A program made the position numbers and the translations under genes. The notes beneath the pieces were generated by a model. That model made no database searches, was not told the origin of the DNA, and saw only the letters and a list, made by a program, of their open reading frames with translations. From JAHELQ01 sp965603365 (GTDB lineage: Bacteria; Acidobacteriota; Aminicenantia; UBA2199), in contig CBFDCR010000046.1 of NCBI GenBank assembly GCA_965603365.1, positions 1 to 39,174 on the forward strand: a stretch of DNA of 39,174 nucleotides, in the 5' to 3' direction. Every line of letters begins with the position of its first letter. The stretch's first letter is position 1. Below, piece after piece: positions 31,098-39,005 of the stretch.

Positions 31098-32595
31098 TTC
31101 CCCTGCCCTCACCCCCCTCATTTTTTTGCTGGCCGCCGTCATCATCCCCCTGGCGGCCTATAAAAAGAACCGCTTCGCCTATCCGTTGGCCATGGCGGCC
31201 ACCGTCTTTGCCCTCTTCATCTCCATCTACAACGTGCTGCGCGTATTAGACGGCGGCACTATCCATTACTATTTCGGCGGCTGGCTTCCCCCCATCGGCA
31301 TCGAATACGTACTGGACCCCCTGTCGGCATTCGTCTGCCTGGTGATCAATGTGGTCTCCTTCCTGGTCCTGGTCAATGCTAAGGCAGTAGTAGACCGTGA
31401 ATTGCCCGAAAAAACCATGCCCTACTTTGCCGTGGTCATGTTGATGCTCAGCGGCTTTAACGGCATCGTCATGACCGGCGATTTTTTCAATCTCTACGTT
31501 TTCCTGGAGATCAGTTCCCTCTCCCTGTACGGACTCATTGCCGTGGGGGAGCGCAAATCGCCGGTAGCCGCCTTCCGCTACCTGATCATGGGCACGGTGG
31601 CGGGCTCCTTTTACCTGCTGGGGGTCGGCTTTCTATACATGACCACCGGCTCCCTCAACATGGCGGACATCCAGAAAATACTTCCCCATGTCAAAGACGA
31701 ACCCACCGTCATTGTGGGCCTGTGCCTGATGGTTGTGGGCATGGGCATCAAGATGGCCGTCTTTCCCATGCACGGTTGGATGCCCGATGCCTATACCTAT
31801 GCTCCATCCTCGTCGTCGGCCTTGATCGCACCGGTGGGGGCCAAAATCGGCGTTTACGTCATCCTGCGCATCCTTTTCTATATTTTCGGTGTCACCTTTG
31901 TCAGCAAAGTCATCCCCCTCACCGGCATCCTGGCCTGGCTGGGGGCCATTGCCATCATCTACGGTTCGGTAATGGCCATTGCCCAGCGGGAGATGAAACG
32001 GATGCTGGCCTACAGCAGCGTGGCCCAGATCGGCTACATCAGCCTGGGCATCGGCCTGGCAAACCCATTGGGCATGATCGGCGCGGTGCTGCACGTGATG
32101 AACCACGCTTTTATGAAGGGACTCCTTTTCCTGGTGGCCGGCAATTACCGCACCAAATTGGGCCATTCGGATATATTCAGGTTCGACCACCGCATCCGCA
32201 AGAAGATGCCCTGGACCACTGCCGCCTTTACCGTCGGCGCCCTGTCCATGGTGGGGGTACCGCCCACTGTCGGCTTCTTCAGCAAATGGTACTTAGCCTT
32301 AGGCACCATCAAAAATTCCGCCTGGCTGTTTCTGGCGGTGCTGCTCATAAGCAGCCTGCTCAATGCCGTCTATTTCTTCCGCATCGTCGAAAAGGTCTAT
32401 ATGAAGCCCATCGCCAATCCCGAAGACAGCAGCGACGAAGATACCGGGCGGGACGAAGTGACCGCCTCCATGCTGTGGCCCACCCTGGTGATGGCCGCGG
32501 CCCTGCTTGTCCTGGGCATATTGAATGCCCTGGTGGTGAAGGGCCTCATCATGAAGATGCTGCCTGCGGTATTCTCAGGATTTAACGGATTGTGA
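31069..32595 (+). CDS. mrpD: Mrp/Mnh antiporter subunit D (first proton-conducting NuoM/N-like subunit)
   Basis: A 508-residue polytopic subunit (about 14 membrane segments) of the proton-conducting transporter family. GDFFNLYVFLEISSLSLYGLIAVGE holds the conserved glutamate of TM5. GIKMAVFPMHGWMPDAYTYAPSSSSALIAP holds the TM7 lysine and the broken helix. LKRMLAYSSV-type sequence (EMKRMLAYSSVAQIGY) follows. It corresponds to MrpD/MbhH, the likely antiport channel. Confidence 0.93.
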   Translation: MTLPTLITHNSPALTPLIFLLAAVIIPLAAYKKNRFAYPLAMAATVFALFISIYNVLRVLDGGTIHYYFGGWLPPIGIEYVLDPLSAFVCLVINVVSFLVLVNAKAVVDRELPEKTMPYFAVVMLMLSGFNGIVMTGDFFNLYVFLEISSLSLYGLIAVGERKSPVAAFRYLIMGTVAGSFYLLGVGFLYMTTGSLNMADIQKILPHVKDEPTVIVGLCLMVVGMGIKMAVFPMHGWMPDAYTYAPSSSSALIAPVGAKIGVYVILRILFYIFGVTFVSKVIPLTGILAWLGAIAIIYGSVMAIAQREMKRMLAYSSVAQIGYISLGIGLANPLGMIGAVLHVMNHAFMKGLLFLVAGNYRTKLGHSDIFRFDHRIRKKMPWTTAAFTVGALSMVGVPPTVGFFSKWYLALGTIKNSAWLFLAVLLISSLLNAVYFFRIVEKVYMKPIANPEDSSDEDTGRDEVTASMLWPTLVMAAALLVLGILNALVVKGLIMKMLPAVFSGFNGL

Positions 32596-32599
32596 TAAA

Positions 32600-34111
32600 A
32601 TGAATCCACCGGAAATTTACTCTTCTTTCGTTCCGCTGTACGCGGTACTGATCTCGTTAGCGGCCGTACCGCTCATACTGTTGAGTTCCAAAAAGCCAAA
32701 TCTGCGGGAATTCTGGACTGTTGCCGCCGGCATCGTCAAATTCACCCTGGTCCTGTCTCTCTTGCCCAACGCCTTGCTCAATAAAACCGCCGAAATTAAT
32801 ATTTTAGAGATATCACCGGGGATAGAGCTCTCTCTGCGGGCCGATCCCTTCGGCGTGTTTTTCGCCCTCATCGCCTCGGGCCTGTGGATCTTTACCTCCT
32901 TCTTCTCCATCGGCTACATGCGGGGCGAGCACTCCCACAAGCAGACCCGCTACTTCGCCAGCTTCGCCGTGTGTCTCTCCGCCACCATCGGCATCGCCTT
33001 CTCCGCCAATATTTTGACCTTTATCGTCTTTTATGAAATACTAACCATCGCCACTTACCCCTTGGTCATCCACAACGAAAACGAGGAGGCTATCCGGGCG
33101 GGCCGGAAATATTTGCTCTATACCCTCACCGCCGGACTGTCGCTCATCGCCGCCGCCACCGTCACCTATCACCTGCTCCATACCCTGGACTTTGCCGCCG
33201 GCGGTATGTTTAAGGAAATCGCCCTGTCGCCGACAACGGCCAGAGTACTCTTCATCCTGTTCTTAGGCGGCGTCGGGGTCAAAGCCTCCATCATGCCGCT
33301 GCACTCCTGGCTGCCCACGGCCATGGCCGCTCCCACGCCGGTGAGCGCCCTGCTGCATGCGGTGGCGGTCGTTAAATCCGGTGTCTTCGGCGTCATCCGG
33401 GTGGTGGGCTTCGTCTTCGGCCCGGCCCTGATGCGGGAATTCGGACTCAACATCATCCTGGTCACCTTTGCCGGGTTTACCATTATCGCGGCCTCGCTGC
33501 TGGCACTCAAGCAGGATAACCTAAAGCGGCGGCTGGCCTACTCCACCGTGGGCCACCTGTCATACATCGTGCTTGGGGCCGGCCTGTTATCTGCCGCCGC
33601 CTTTAGCGGCGCCATGATGCACATCGCCTTTCACGCTACCATGAAAATCACCATGTTCTTCTGCGCCGGGGCTATTGCCGTGAACCTGCACAAGAAAAAT
33701 ATCAGCGAACTCAACGGCATCGGCAAGGTGATGCCCTGGACCATGGGCGCCTTTGCCGTCAGCGCCATCGGCCTGTCCGGCCTCCCCCCGATAAACGGCT
33801 TTATCAGCAAGTGGTACCTGGGCATGGGCGCGCTGCAAGCCGACATGCTCATTCCCCTGTTCATCCTGATCGGCAGCGGCCTCTTAAATGCCGCCTATTT
33901 CTTTCCCATCGTGCACCGGGCCTTCTTCCGAGCCGCCGATGATCCCCAGAAACTGCTGCAGCACCGCGAAGCCTCCCCCTTCATGGTGGTGCCGTTGGTG
34001 ATAACCGCCATCCTGTCCGTATTGTTCGGCATCTATCCGGACCTGTTCTTTAAATTCTATCACCTGGCCATTCAGGCCACCGCCAACATCTTAGGAGGAT
34101 TGGGCCTATGA
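32600..34111 (+). CDS. Second proton-conducting NuoL/M/N-like subunit
   Basis: A 503-residue paralogue of the previous subunit with the same core: NILTFIVFYEILTIATYPLVIH (TM5 glutamate), GVGVKASIMPLHSWLPTAMAAPTPVSALLHAVAVVKSGVFG (TM7 lysine and broken helix, closer to NuoL/M than to MrpD) and LKRRLAYSTVGHLSY. It may do the work of the missing MrpA N-terminal half. It begins four bases after the mrpD stop and overlaps the next gene by four bases. Confidence 0.9.
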   Translation: MNPPEIYSSFVPLYAVLISLAAVPLILLSSKKPNLREFWTVAAGIVKFTLVLSLLPNALLNKTAEINILEISPGIELSLRADPFGVFFALIASGLWIFTSFFSIGYMRGEHSHKQTRYFASFAVCLSATIGIAFSANILTFIVFYEILTIATYPLVIHNENEEAIRAGRKYLLYTLTAGLSLIAAATVTYHLLHTLDFAAGGMFKEIALSPTTARVLFILFLGGVGVKASIMPLHSWLPTAMAAPTPVSALLHAVAVVKSGVFGVIRVVGFVFGPALMREFGLNIILVTFAGFTIIAASLLALKQDNLKRRLAYSTVGHLSYIVLGAGLLSAAAFSGAMMHIAFHATMKITMFFCAGAIAVNLHKKNISELNGIGKVMPWTMGAFAVSAIGLSGLPPINGFISKWYLGMGALQADMLIPLFILIGSGLLNAAYFFPIVHRAFFRAADDPQKLLQHREASPFMVVPLVITAILSVLFGIYPDLFFKFYHLAIQATANILGGLGL

Positions 34112-34341
34112 AAAAGCTCTTGACCCCCCTGTGGATCGCCTTAATCCTGTTGATCGCCGCCTCGCTGGTGGTGGAGTTCACCCTGATCAGCGGCCATCAC
34201 GGCCCCCACTACTGGTGGCACGATATACCGGCCTTCTGGATCCTGTTCGGTTTTTTGGGCTGCCTGTCGATCATCGCCTTCGCCAAGTTTTTGCTCAACA
34301 AACTGGTGGACCGCAAAGAGGATTACTATGAGCGTCTCTGA
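34108..34341 (+). CDS. Small two-segment membrane protein of the antiporter operon
   Basis: A 77-residue protein with two membrane helices (residues about 6-27 and 41-64) separated by a His/Trp-rich loop, SGHHGPHYWWHDIPA. It ends in charged KEDYYERL. AGGAGG precedes ATG, and the gene overlaps both neighbours, so it is translated with the complex and is probably an accessory subunit. I do not know a named family for it. Confidence 0.8.
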   Translation: MKKLLTPLWIALILLIAASLVVEFTLISGHHGPHYWWHDIPAFWILFGFLGCLSIIAFAKFLLNKLVDRKEDYYERL

Positions 34342-36061
34342 AATCTTCATTTTCCCGCCGGTACTGATCATGTTGGCCGGGGCACTGCTGCTGCCTTTCC
34401 TGCCCCGGACGATTCGCTCCAGCGCCTTTCTATTCTTTACCTTCCTGACCCTGGCCTACATCTGGGTCCTGCCGGATGGAAGCAGCCTCACCGTCCCGGT
34501 GATGGACTACTCCCTTGTCCTATGTAAAGTCGATGCCCTGACCCGCATCTTCGGCATCATCTTTGCCTTTATCGCCTTTGCCGGCGGCATCTACAGTTTC
34601 CATATCAAGGAGACCGGCCAGCAGTGCGCCGCCTTGTTGTATGCCGGCGGTGCCATCGGCGTCACCTTTGCCGGCGACCTCTTCACCCTCTTCATCTTCT
34701 GGGAGATGATGGCCTTCACCTCCCTCTACCTCATCTGGGCCCGCCGCAGCGATGAATCTCGCCATGCCGGTTTCCGCTACCTCATCTACCACGCCTTCGG
34801 CGGCGGTATGCTCTTTGCCGGTATCCTGATGCACCTCTCCGAGACCGGCAGCCTGACGGTCACCCAGTTGAAACCCACCGACGGCATCTCCGCCTGGCTC
34901 ATCCTGCTGGGGGTGGCCATCAACGCCGCCATCCCGCCGCTGCACGCCTGGCTCTCCGATGCCTACCCCAAAGCCACCGTCACCGGCGCCGTATTCTTAA
35001 GCGCCTTTACCACCAAGTCGGCCGTCTACGTACTGATCCGCATCTTCCCCGGCTGGGAGATCCTGCTGATACTGGGAGTCATCATGACCATCTACGGCGT
35101 CATCTTCGCCGTACTCTCCAACGATATCCGCGGCATCTTAGCCTACCACATCATCAGCCAGGTGGGCTACATGGTCTCCGGCGTCGGCCTGGGCACCTAC
35201 ATGGCCCTCAACGGTTCTGCCGCCCACGCCTTCAGCCACATCCTGTATAAGGCATTGCTATTTATGGGCGCCGGTGTGGTGCTGCACGCCACCGGTAAAA
35301 GCAAACTCACCGAGTTGGGGGGGCTGTCCAGGAGCATGCCCGTCACCCTGTGGCTCTACATGATCGCCGCTTTCTCCATCTCCGGCGTGCCCCTCTTTAA
35401 CGGCTTTATCAGTAAATCCATGGTGGTGGCCGCCGCCGGCGAGGCCCACTACCCCTGGGCCTTCCTGGGTCTCAACCTGGCCGCTGTCGGCACTTTTTTA
35501 AGTGTCGGCCTCAAGCTGCCCTACTTTACCTGGTTCTCCCGGCAGAAGCCCAAAGACCTTACTCCCCAAAAGCCCCCCCTCAACATGCACATCGGCATGG
35601 GGTTGGTGGCCTTCTTCTGCATCCTCCACGGCATCATGCCCTCCCTGCTCTACAAGATGCTGCCTTTCGAGAGCGACTTCCACCCCTACAACATCCCCCA
35701 CCTGGTGGAGTCGGTACAAATCCTGGCCTTCACCTTCATCGGCTTCTGGGTCATGCGCAAGATACTGGCCCCCCACGCCGCCATCGCCCTCGATCTCGAC
35801 TGGTTCTACCGCCGGCCCAAGAAGTTTGCCCGCCAACTGTTTGTAGATGCCCCGGCCTACATCTTCGACGAAGTAGAAAAGGCCACTTACAAAGTGGTCC
35901 GGGCCGCCGCCAACTTCGGAAAAAATCCCTATGTCCCCTTTACCCCGCCCAGCAGAGATCAAGCCTACACCCCGGACCGCTACCGTCCGGCCACCCAGTT
36001 CCTGGTGCTGGCCATCTTAGCTATCTTCCTCCTCCTCACCCTCTGGGGCCTCTTCTTTTAA
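34328..36061 (+). CDS. Third proton-conducting NuoL/M-like subunit with C-terminal extension
   Basis: A 577-residue antiporter-like subunit. GDLFTLFIFWEMMAFTSLYLIWARR carries the TM5 glutamate. INAAIPPLHAWLSDAYPKATVTGAVFLSAFTTKSAVY is the TM7/TM8 region, although the usual TM7 lysine of VKA is replaced by INA. IRGILAYHIISQVGYM follows. After about residue 420 there is an extension with DLDWFYRRPKK, a long amphipathic stretch and a final membrane helix, similar in outline to NuoL or MrpA tails. It is the last gene of the operon. Confidence 0.9.
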   Translation: MSVSEIFIFPPVLIMLAGALLLPFLPRTIRSSAFLFFTFLTLAYIWVLPDGSSLTVPVMDYSLVLCKVDALTRIFGIIFAFIAFAGGIYSFHIKETGQQCAALLYAGGAIGVTFAGDLFTLFIFWEMMAFTSLYLIWARRSDESRHAGFRYLIYHAFGGGMLFAGILMHLSETGSLTVTQLKPTDGISAWLILLGVAINAAIPPLHAWLSDAYPKATVTGAVFLSAFTTKSAVYVLIRIFPGWEILLILGVIMTIYGVIFAVLSNDIRGILAYHIISQVGYMVSGVGLGTYMALNGSAAHAFSHILYKALLFMGAGVVLHATGKSKLTELGGLSRSMPVTLWLYMIAAFSISGVPLFNGFISKSMVVAAAGEAHYPWAFLGLNLAAVGTFLSVGLKLPYFTWFSRQKPKDLTPQKPPLNMHIGMGLVAFFCILHGIMPSLLYKMLPFESDFHPYNIPHLVESVQILAFTFIGFWVMRKILAPHAAIALDLDWFYRRPKKFARQLFVDAPAYIFDEVEKATYKVVRAAANFGKNPYVPFTPPSRDQAYTPDRYRPATQFLVLAILAIFLLLTLWGLFF

Positions 36062-36134
36062 TACTTACAGCCGCTAAGAGCGCAAAGTCACACGAAGTTC
36101 AAACACGTGCGGCTGCAGAGTAAAGGGTTTTCCT
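36062..36134. repeat. Spacer with degenerate repeat and weak hairpins between convergent genes
   Basis: CAGCCGC (36068-36074) and GCGGCTG (36110-36116) could pair around a 35-base loop that holds the GCGCAAAG/CACGAAG-type repeat also seen at 26592-26632. TAAAGG/CCTTTA (36120-36136) is a second short hairpin. Either could help end transcription of the antiporter operon, but neither is a clear terminator. Confidence 0.35.
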
Positions 36135-36509
36135 TTAACACTCGTCGATAAAGCGGATGAATCGGCTGCGGTAACTCCTCTCGTGGGGGATATGTATGTC
36201 TTCGGTAATCATCGTCAATCGAAATTCCTTTACCTTAGGCCCCGCCTCCACCTTCACAAACCGGCAGCCCACCGAGACCTCCCGCCGTTCCAGCACCTTG
36301 AAGGGACCGAAGATCTTCCGGCTTTCCCCATTTTCAAATTTAATGCAGGCACTCACCGGCAATTCCAGGATCAGGATGACTTCACTGGGAATGGTGGCTT
36401 CCACGACGACTCCCGTTAAAATATCATCACTCTCAAACACCTCTTCCCTCAATCTCAGCATTAACGCTTCGGGAAACCCCATGATCTTACTGATTTTTGC
36501 TCTGGCCAT
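36135..36509 (-). CDS. Unknown 124-residue beta-rich protein
   Basis: I do not recognise a family. After a basic N-terminus (MARAKISKIMGF) the protein alternates beta-strand-like stretches (VVVEATIPSEVILILELPVSACI, FGPFKVLERREVSVGCRFVKVE, FRLTMITEDIHIP), suggesting a small beta-barrel. A PilZ-like fold was considered, but the RxxxR and D/NxSxxG motifs are absent. The start at 36509 is supported by GGAGGAGG nine bases upstream; a longer frame to 36572 lacks one. Confidence 0.6.
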   Translation of the reverse strand: MARAKISKIMGFPEALMLRLREEVFESDDILTGVVVEATIPSEVILILELPVSACIKFENGESRKIFGPFKVLERREVSVGCRFVKVEAGPKVKEFRLTMITEDIHIPHERSYRSRFIRFIDEC

Positions 36510-36572
36510 TTTCACGCCTCCTCCGGCTTCGCATTTCTCCGAATTGTAGATCTCTTGCTCCCCGGCCCGCAC

Positions 36573-36835
36573 CGAATTCTCGTCCGCCTACGAACCACAT
36601 CAGCCGTTTGCCTGAAAAATATTTTTCATAAAAACCCATCGAGAAAAATATGAATAACACATCTCCACCCAAAAGTAAAGTACAAAAAAAGCTGTGATGC
36701 CTTCGCCGGGGATCTGGGTAAAAGTTCCGGTGTTTTTAAGGAGTTACCCCGAAATTTTAAATAGGCTTCCTGCAACTGCAATAGAGTTTGACCGGCAATC
36801 CGGTTAAAAATTGTTGCCTGGCTCAATACGTCTCA
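36573..36835. other. Gap without a supported gene
   Basis: A 66-codon TTG-started frame on the minus strand (36626-36826) lacks a ribosome site and looks fortuitous. Nothing else is visible. Confidence 0.4.
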
Positions 36836-37003
36836 TTAATTACTCTTTTCCAGCTTGATTCGCAGCCCCACACCAATCAACATATAGAGGGATAACAAGA
36901 TGGTGAAATGAGATCCCTCTTTCCTTGAAAATCTAATACCCAGGAAGCCCACCACCAGAGTGGCGATCACACCCGTCAGACTCACCAGGAGTTCCCTGTC
37001 CAT
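36836..37003 (-). CDS. Small (55-residue) membrane protein
   Basis: An ORF starting MDRELLVSLTGVIATLVVGF, with two predicted membrane helices (residues about 5-23 and 33-48) joined by a basic-charged loop (FSRKEGSH). An AGGAGG ribosome site lies five bases before ATG. I know no family for it. The helix-loop-helix shape would suit a holin-like or small regulatory membrane protein, but that is only a guess. Confidence 0.6.
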   Translation of the reverse strand: MDRELLVSLTGVIATLVVGFLGIRFSRKEGSHFTILLSLYMLIGVGLRIKLEKSN

Positions 37004-37172
37004 GCCTTCCTCCTAATTCCCCGGGCTGCCGTCTCCGTCCTCCGTTTAATGGTGAAGTCGAAATGCTGCCCCTTTTCATCGGCTCTTTACTTTTTTTATT
37101 GGCAAGTTGGGAAGTTTGACCGGCGATGATTCAACCTGAAAGATCGATAGGGGGATGCAAAGTCCCAACGCC
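37004..37172. other. Gap without a supported gene
   Basis: Nothing recognisable apart from the ribosome site of the minus-strand small membrane protein at its left end. It leads into the degenerate repeats at 37173. Confidence 0.4.
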
Positions 37173-37376
37173 GCGACTTTTATTCCCGATGTCGAAACTT
37201 TTTTCCCCTGTAGGGGGTACAAGCTGAATGGTTGAGCTCACGAGGTCAACGTTTGAGGTCGAGGGGGCAAATACCGGGGTATTTCTGGCAGTGGCGGGGT
37301 TTTTATCTCGATGTTTCGAGTTTTTTGGCAAAGACGGGCTTTTATCTTAAAACGCTGCGAAATTTTTGGCAGCGCC
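37173..37376. repeat. Degenerate direct repeats, unit about 40 bases
   Basis: Two adjacent units (37283-37320 and 37321-37361) share the order TTTTTGGCA, then GGCGGG or GACGGG, then CTTTTATCT and a GATGTTTCGAG-like end. A third partial unit starts at 37362, and a diverged one lies at 37173-37206 (GACTTTTATTCCCGATGTCGAAAC). They run into the FtsX-like gene remnant. They look like a decayed dispersed repeat. Confidence 0.5.
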
Positions 37377-37554
37377 CCTAACATATCTGGTCATGGACAA
37401 ATGGCTTCAGAATTATGCCAACAGGATCTCCCCGGGAATCTCTATTTTTGTGCTGTCCATGATATTGACGTTGATGATCGCCACTGCCTCGGTGGTCTTT
37501 CAGGCAGTCCGGGCCGCATTGGCCAATCCGGTAGAGGCGTTGAAGTATGAATGA
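37369..37554 (+). pseudogene. 3' remnant of an FtsX/MacB-type ABC transporter permease
   Basis: The frame reads APLTYLVMDKWLQNYANRIS, then a membrane helix (IFVLSMILTLMIATASVVFQ) and ends with AVRAALANPVEALKYE, the standard C-terminus of MacB/FtsX-family permeases. The remaining 700 or so residues of such a protein are missing; the upstream DNA is degenerate repeat. No ribosome site precedes the available ATGs. It is clearly a broken gene. Confidence 0.8.
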
Positions 37555-37599
37555 TTTCTCCAGGCTATCTGTTGATGGGTCATTGAAATTGATTACATC

Positions 37600-37827
37600 A
37601 TGAATTTAAGATTTGATTTCATGAAATTCTATTACAATAAAAAATACTTCACAAAGACCGGGAAGGTGGAGCCTTTTATCCAGGAATTTATAAAGCAGGA
37701 TAAAACGGTTGTTTATTTGAGTACCGAGATGTTCATGTCTGTATCGGCTTCAAAATTTAATGAGCTGGATGCCGATATGGATTTTGATATCCAGGAGGTC
37801 GACTTAGAGTACATCAGCCTGAGATAG
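37600..37827 (+). CDS. Unknown 75-residue protein
   Basis: I do not recognise it. The product is soluble, with a basic, aromatic N-terminus (FDFMKFYYNKKYFTK) and a strongly acidic C-terminus (NELDADMDFDIQEVDLEY). No clear ribosome site precedes ATG 37600 or the inner ATG 37621. Base composition is like coding DNA. It could be a fragment of a larger lost protein. Confidence 0.4.
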   Translation: MNLRFDFMKFYYNKKYFTKTGKVEPFIQEFIKQDKTVVYLSTEMFMSVSASKFNELDADMDFDIQEVDLEYISLR

Positions 37828-37903
37828 CCTGTGCATTCATTTTTCTGTTACAACACTCTTCCAGTAATTCGTTAATCTTCTGCTCTCTCTCCAATTCCAC
37901 CAT
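37814..37903 (-). CDS. Possible 29-residue peptide downstream of the XRE regulator
   Basis: The ORF starts MVELEREQKINELLEECCNR, a charged amphipathic helix with a Cys pair. Its ATG lies 13 bases after the regulator's stop codon with a perfect AGGAGG five bases upstream, so it is well placed to be translated as the second gene of that unit. Its end overlaps the gene on the other strand by 14 bases. Confidence 0.4.
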   Translation of the reverse strand: MVELEREQKINELLEECCNRKMNAQAISG

Positions 37904-37916
37904 ATTGTCCTCCTGC

Positions 37917-38357
37917 TCAGGCACCCTGTTCGTTTCCCTCCTCCGGGCTGCTCTTGCTCTTCAGGTACTCGAGAATCTCCTTTTTGTTTTTCAGTTTAAA
38001 CAGGTAAAACTGCTCCAGGATATAGTCCCTGACCAGGGGCACATCCTTTACATGGCGAAACAGTTCACGGATCTCCTCTTTATATTCTCCCCAGATGTCG
38101 TCATCTAAGGAGAGAGGCTCATCGTGCATTTTGCCCTTCCCGGTCAGGAGCCAGGTTATTGACAAGTCGTACTCTTCATGCAATTTCAGGAGAGCGTATA
38201 CGGTGGGCATGGACTTCCCCTTTTCGATGCCGGTGACCGTTGTCTGGGTGATGCCCAGTATTTCAGCCATTTTCCCCTGGATCATGCCCAGGCTTAAGCG
38301 AAACTTTTTGAACCGTTCGCCTACTTGCTTATTTCTGGGTGTGTAGCTTGTGCTCAT
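37917..38357 (-). CDS. XRE-family regulator, related to the one at 3313-3735
   Basis: A 146-residue regulator. The HTH_3 domain (residues about 11-75) reads RFKKFRLSLGMIQGKMAEIL, then ITQTTVTGIEKGKSMPTVYALLKL and SITWLLTGKGKM. The C-terminal module is EIRELFRHVKDVPLVRDYILEQF, followed by KLKNKKEILEYL, sharing about 15 of 40 positions with the end of the other XRE protein. GAGGAC precedes the ATG weakly. Palindromic sites upstream (38381-38404) suggest autoregulation. The module may bind a common partner or ligand. Confidence 0.85.
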   Translation of the reverse strand: MSTSYTPRNKQVGERFKKFRLSLGMIQGKMAEILGITQTTVTGIEKGKSMPTVYALLKLHEEYDLSITWLLTGKGKMHDEPLSLDDDIWGEYKEEIRELFRHVKDVPLVRDYILEQFYLFKLKNKKEILEYLKSKSSPEEGNEQGA

Positions 38358-38380
38358 TTTTGTCCTCCGATATTAAGGTA

Positions 38381-38404
38381 TGGATTGGATCTACGTGACG
38401 TAGA
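38381..38404. promoter_or_regulatory. Candidate operator sites upstream of the XRE regulator
   Basis: TGGATTGGATCTA (38381-38393) overlaps a perfect 15-base palindrome TCTACGTGACGTAGA (38390-38404). The first resembles TGGATTTGATCCA in the divergent promoter at 38563. TAGAAATA (38401-38408) and TATTTCTA (38442-38449) add a further inverted pair. These suit binding of a dimeric XRE protein. Confidence 0.5.
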
Positions 38405-38562
38405 AATAAGTTAAACATACGATACAGGCCATTTAGAAACCTATTTCTATGATCCACGATGTCCATAATATAACCTAAAAAAGAGAGGAAATCAATAGGA
38501 GGGGGTATCGGGTATTTTTTTTTGGTGTTATTCAGTTTGGGTCATTTTTCTTTATTTAGCCC
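38405..38562. other. AT-rich gap between the XRE regulator and the divergent promoter
   Basis: Apart from the inverted pair member at 38442-38449, nothing is seen beyond T-rich sequence. Confidence 0.4.
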
Positions 38563-38591
38563 TTGACAATACTGGATTTGATCCATATAAT
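38563..38591 (+). promoter_or_regulatory. Full-consensus sigma70 promoter with an operator-like spacer
   Basis: TTGACA (38563-38568) and TATAAT (38586-38591) are 17 bases apart, a match at all 12 positions. The spacer holds the inverted repeat TGGAT-TTG-ATCCA (38573-38585), 11 of 13 bases identical to the site by the XRE gene. A repressor bound there would block this promoter. It would transcribe rightward into 38599 and beyond. Confidence 0.75.
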
Positions 38592-38598
38592 ATTGCTC

Positions 38599-38748
38599 AT
38601 GGATCTTATTAAGTTGAATATAAGTTTAATATTATTTTTATCAGCATATATCGATCATAATCGGCACCATAAAATCAAAATGACCAACGTTATGATCGGA
38701 ATAAGTCCACCTGAAATCAAAATGATTTTTAAATACAGTGTCAACTGA
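38599..38748 (+). CDS. Possible 49-residue peptide, leaderless
   Basis: ATG at 38599 is eight bases after the consensus -10 box, so the message would start at or one base before it. The peptide begins MDLIKLNISLILFLSAYIDH, with a short hydrophobic helix then a basic His/Lys stretch. It resembles nothing I know; the transcript could equally be a small RNA or the leader of 39006. Confidence 0.3.
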   Translation: MDLIKLNISLILFLSAYIDHNRHHKIKMTNVMIGISPPEIKMIFKYSVN

Positions 38749-38813
38749 GCTTCATTATATGAGAAGGTTAACATGAAAAAGCGGTTTTGTCGTATAGCGG
38801 TGGTTTTAAATAG

Positions 38814-38987
38814 ATATGGTTTCGCCTCCTGGCCCCCGGTAAAGCCTGGGGTTACTTTTTTAAGGAGGCGAAACCGGCCCCTTACCTGGAACTCTTTGCC
38901 CGCCAAAACCGCCCCCACTGGCACCAATGGGGCAACCAACTCCCCCTAAAACCCAATGAACAACAAAAAATGATACAAATAAATTAA
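38814..38987 (+). pseudogene. 3' remnant of an MT-A70-like DNA/RNA adenine methylase gene
   Basis: The open frame reads KPAPYLELFARQNRPHWHQW, then GNQLPLKP, and ends at TAA 38985-38987. PYLELFARxxRxxWxxWGN is the usual C-terminal signature of MT-A70-type methylases. Nothing of the catalytic DPPW part is present, and the frame closes upstream at a TAG (38811). It is a fragment left by deletion or by insertion of the inverted-repeat element. Confidence 0.65.
38818..38875. repeat. 13-base perfect inverted repeat within the methylase remnant
   Basis: GGTTTCGCCTCCT (38818-38830) is the exact reverse complement of AGGAGGCGAAACC (38863-38875), with 32 bases between. It could be a small non-autonomous element, a stem-loop RNA or a scar of rearrangement at the breakpoint of the methylase fragment. 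Confidence 0.6.
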
Positions 38988-39005
38988 CTTAAAGGAGATT
39001 AATAA

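Noticed and set aside
31633..32190. 185-codon minus-strand frame opposite mrpD
   Set aside because: Shadow of a GC-rich membrane-protein gene; His/Gln/Asp-rich translation with no domain.
31722..32585. 287-codon plus-strand frame inside mrpD
   Set aside because: Alternative frame of mrpD, rich in Arg/His/Gly, no start signal.
36626..36826. 66-codon TTG-started minus-strand frame
   Set aside because: No ribosome site, no recognisable sequence, lies in a gap after a better-supported small gene.
38655..38939. 94-codon minus-strand frame over the methylase remnant
   Set aside because: The opposite strand carries a recognisable MT-A70-like C-terminus; this frame spans the inverted repeat and has no ribosome site.
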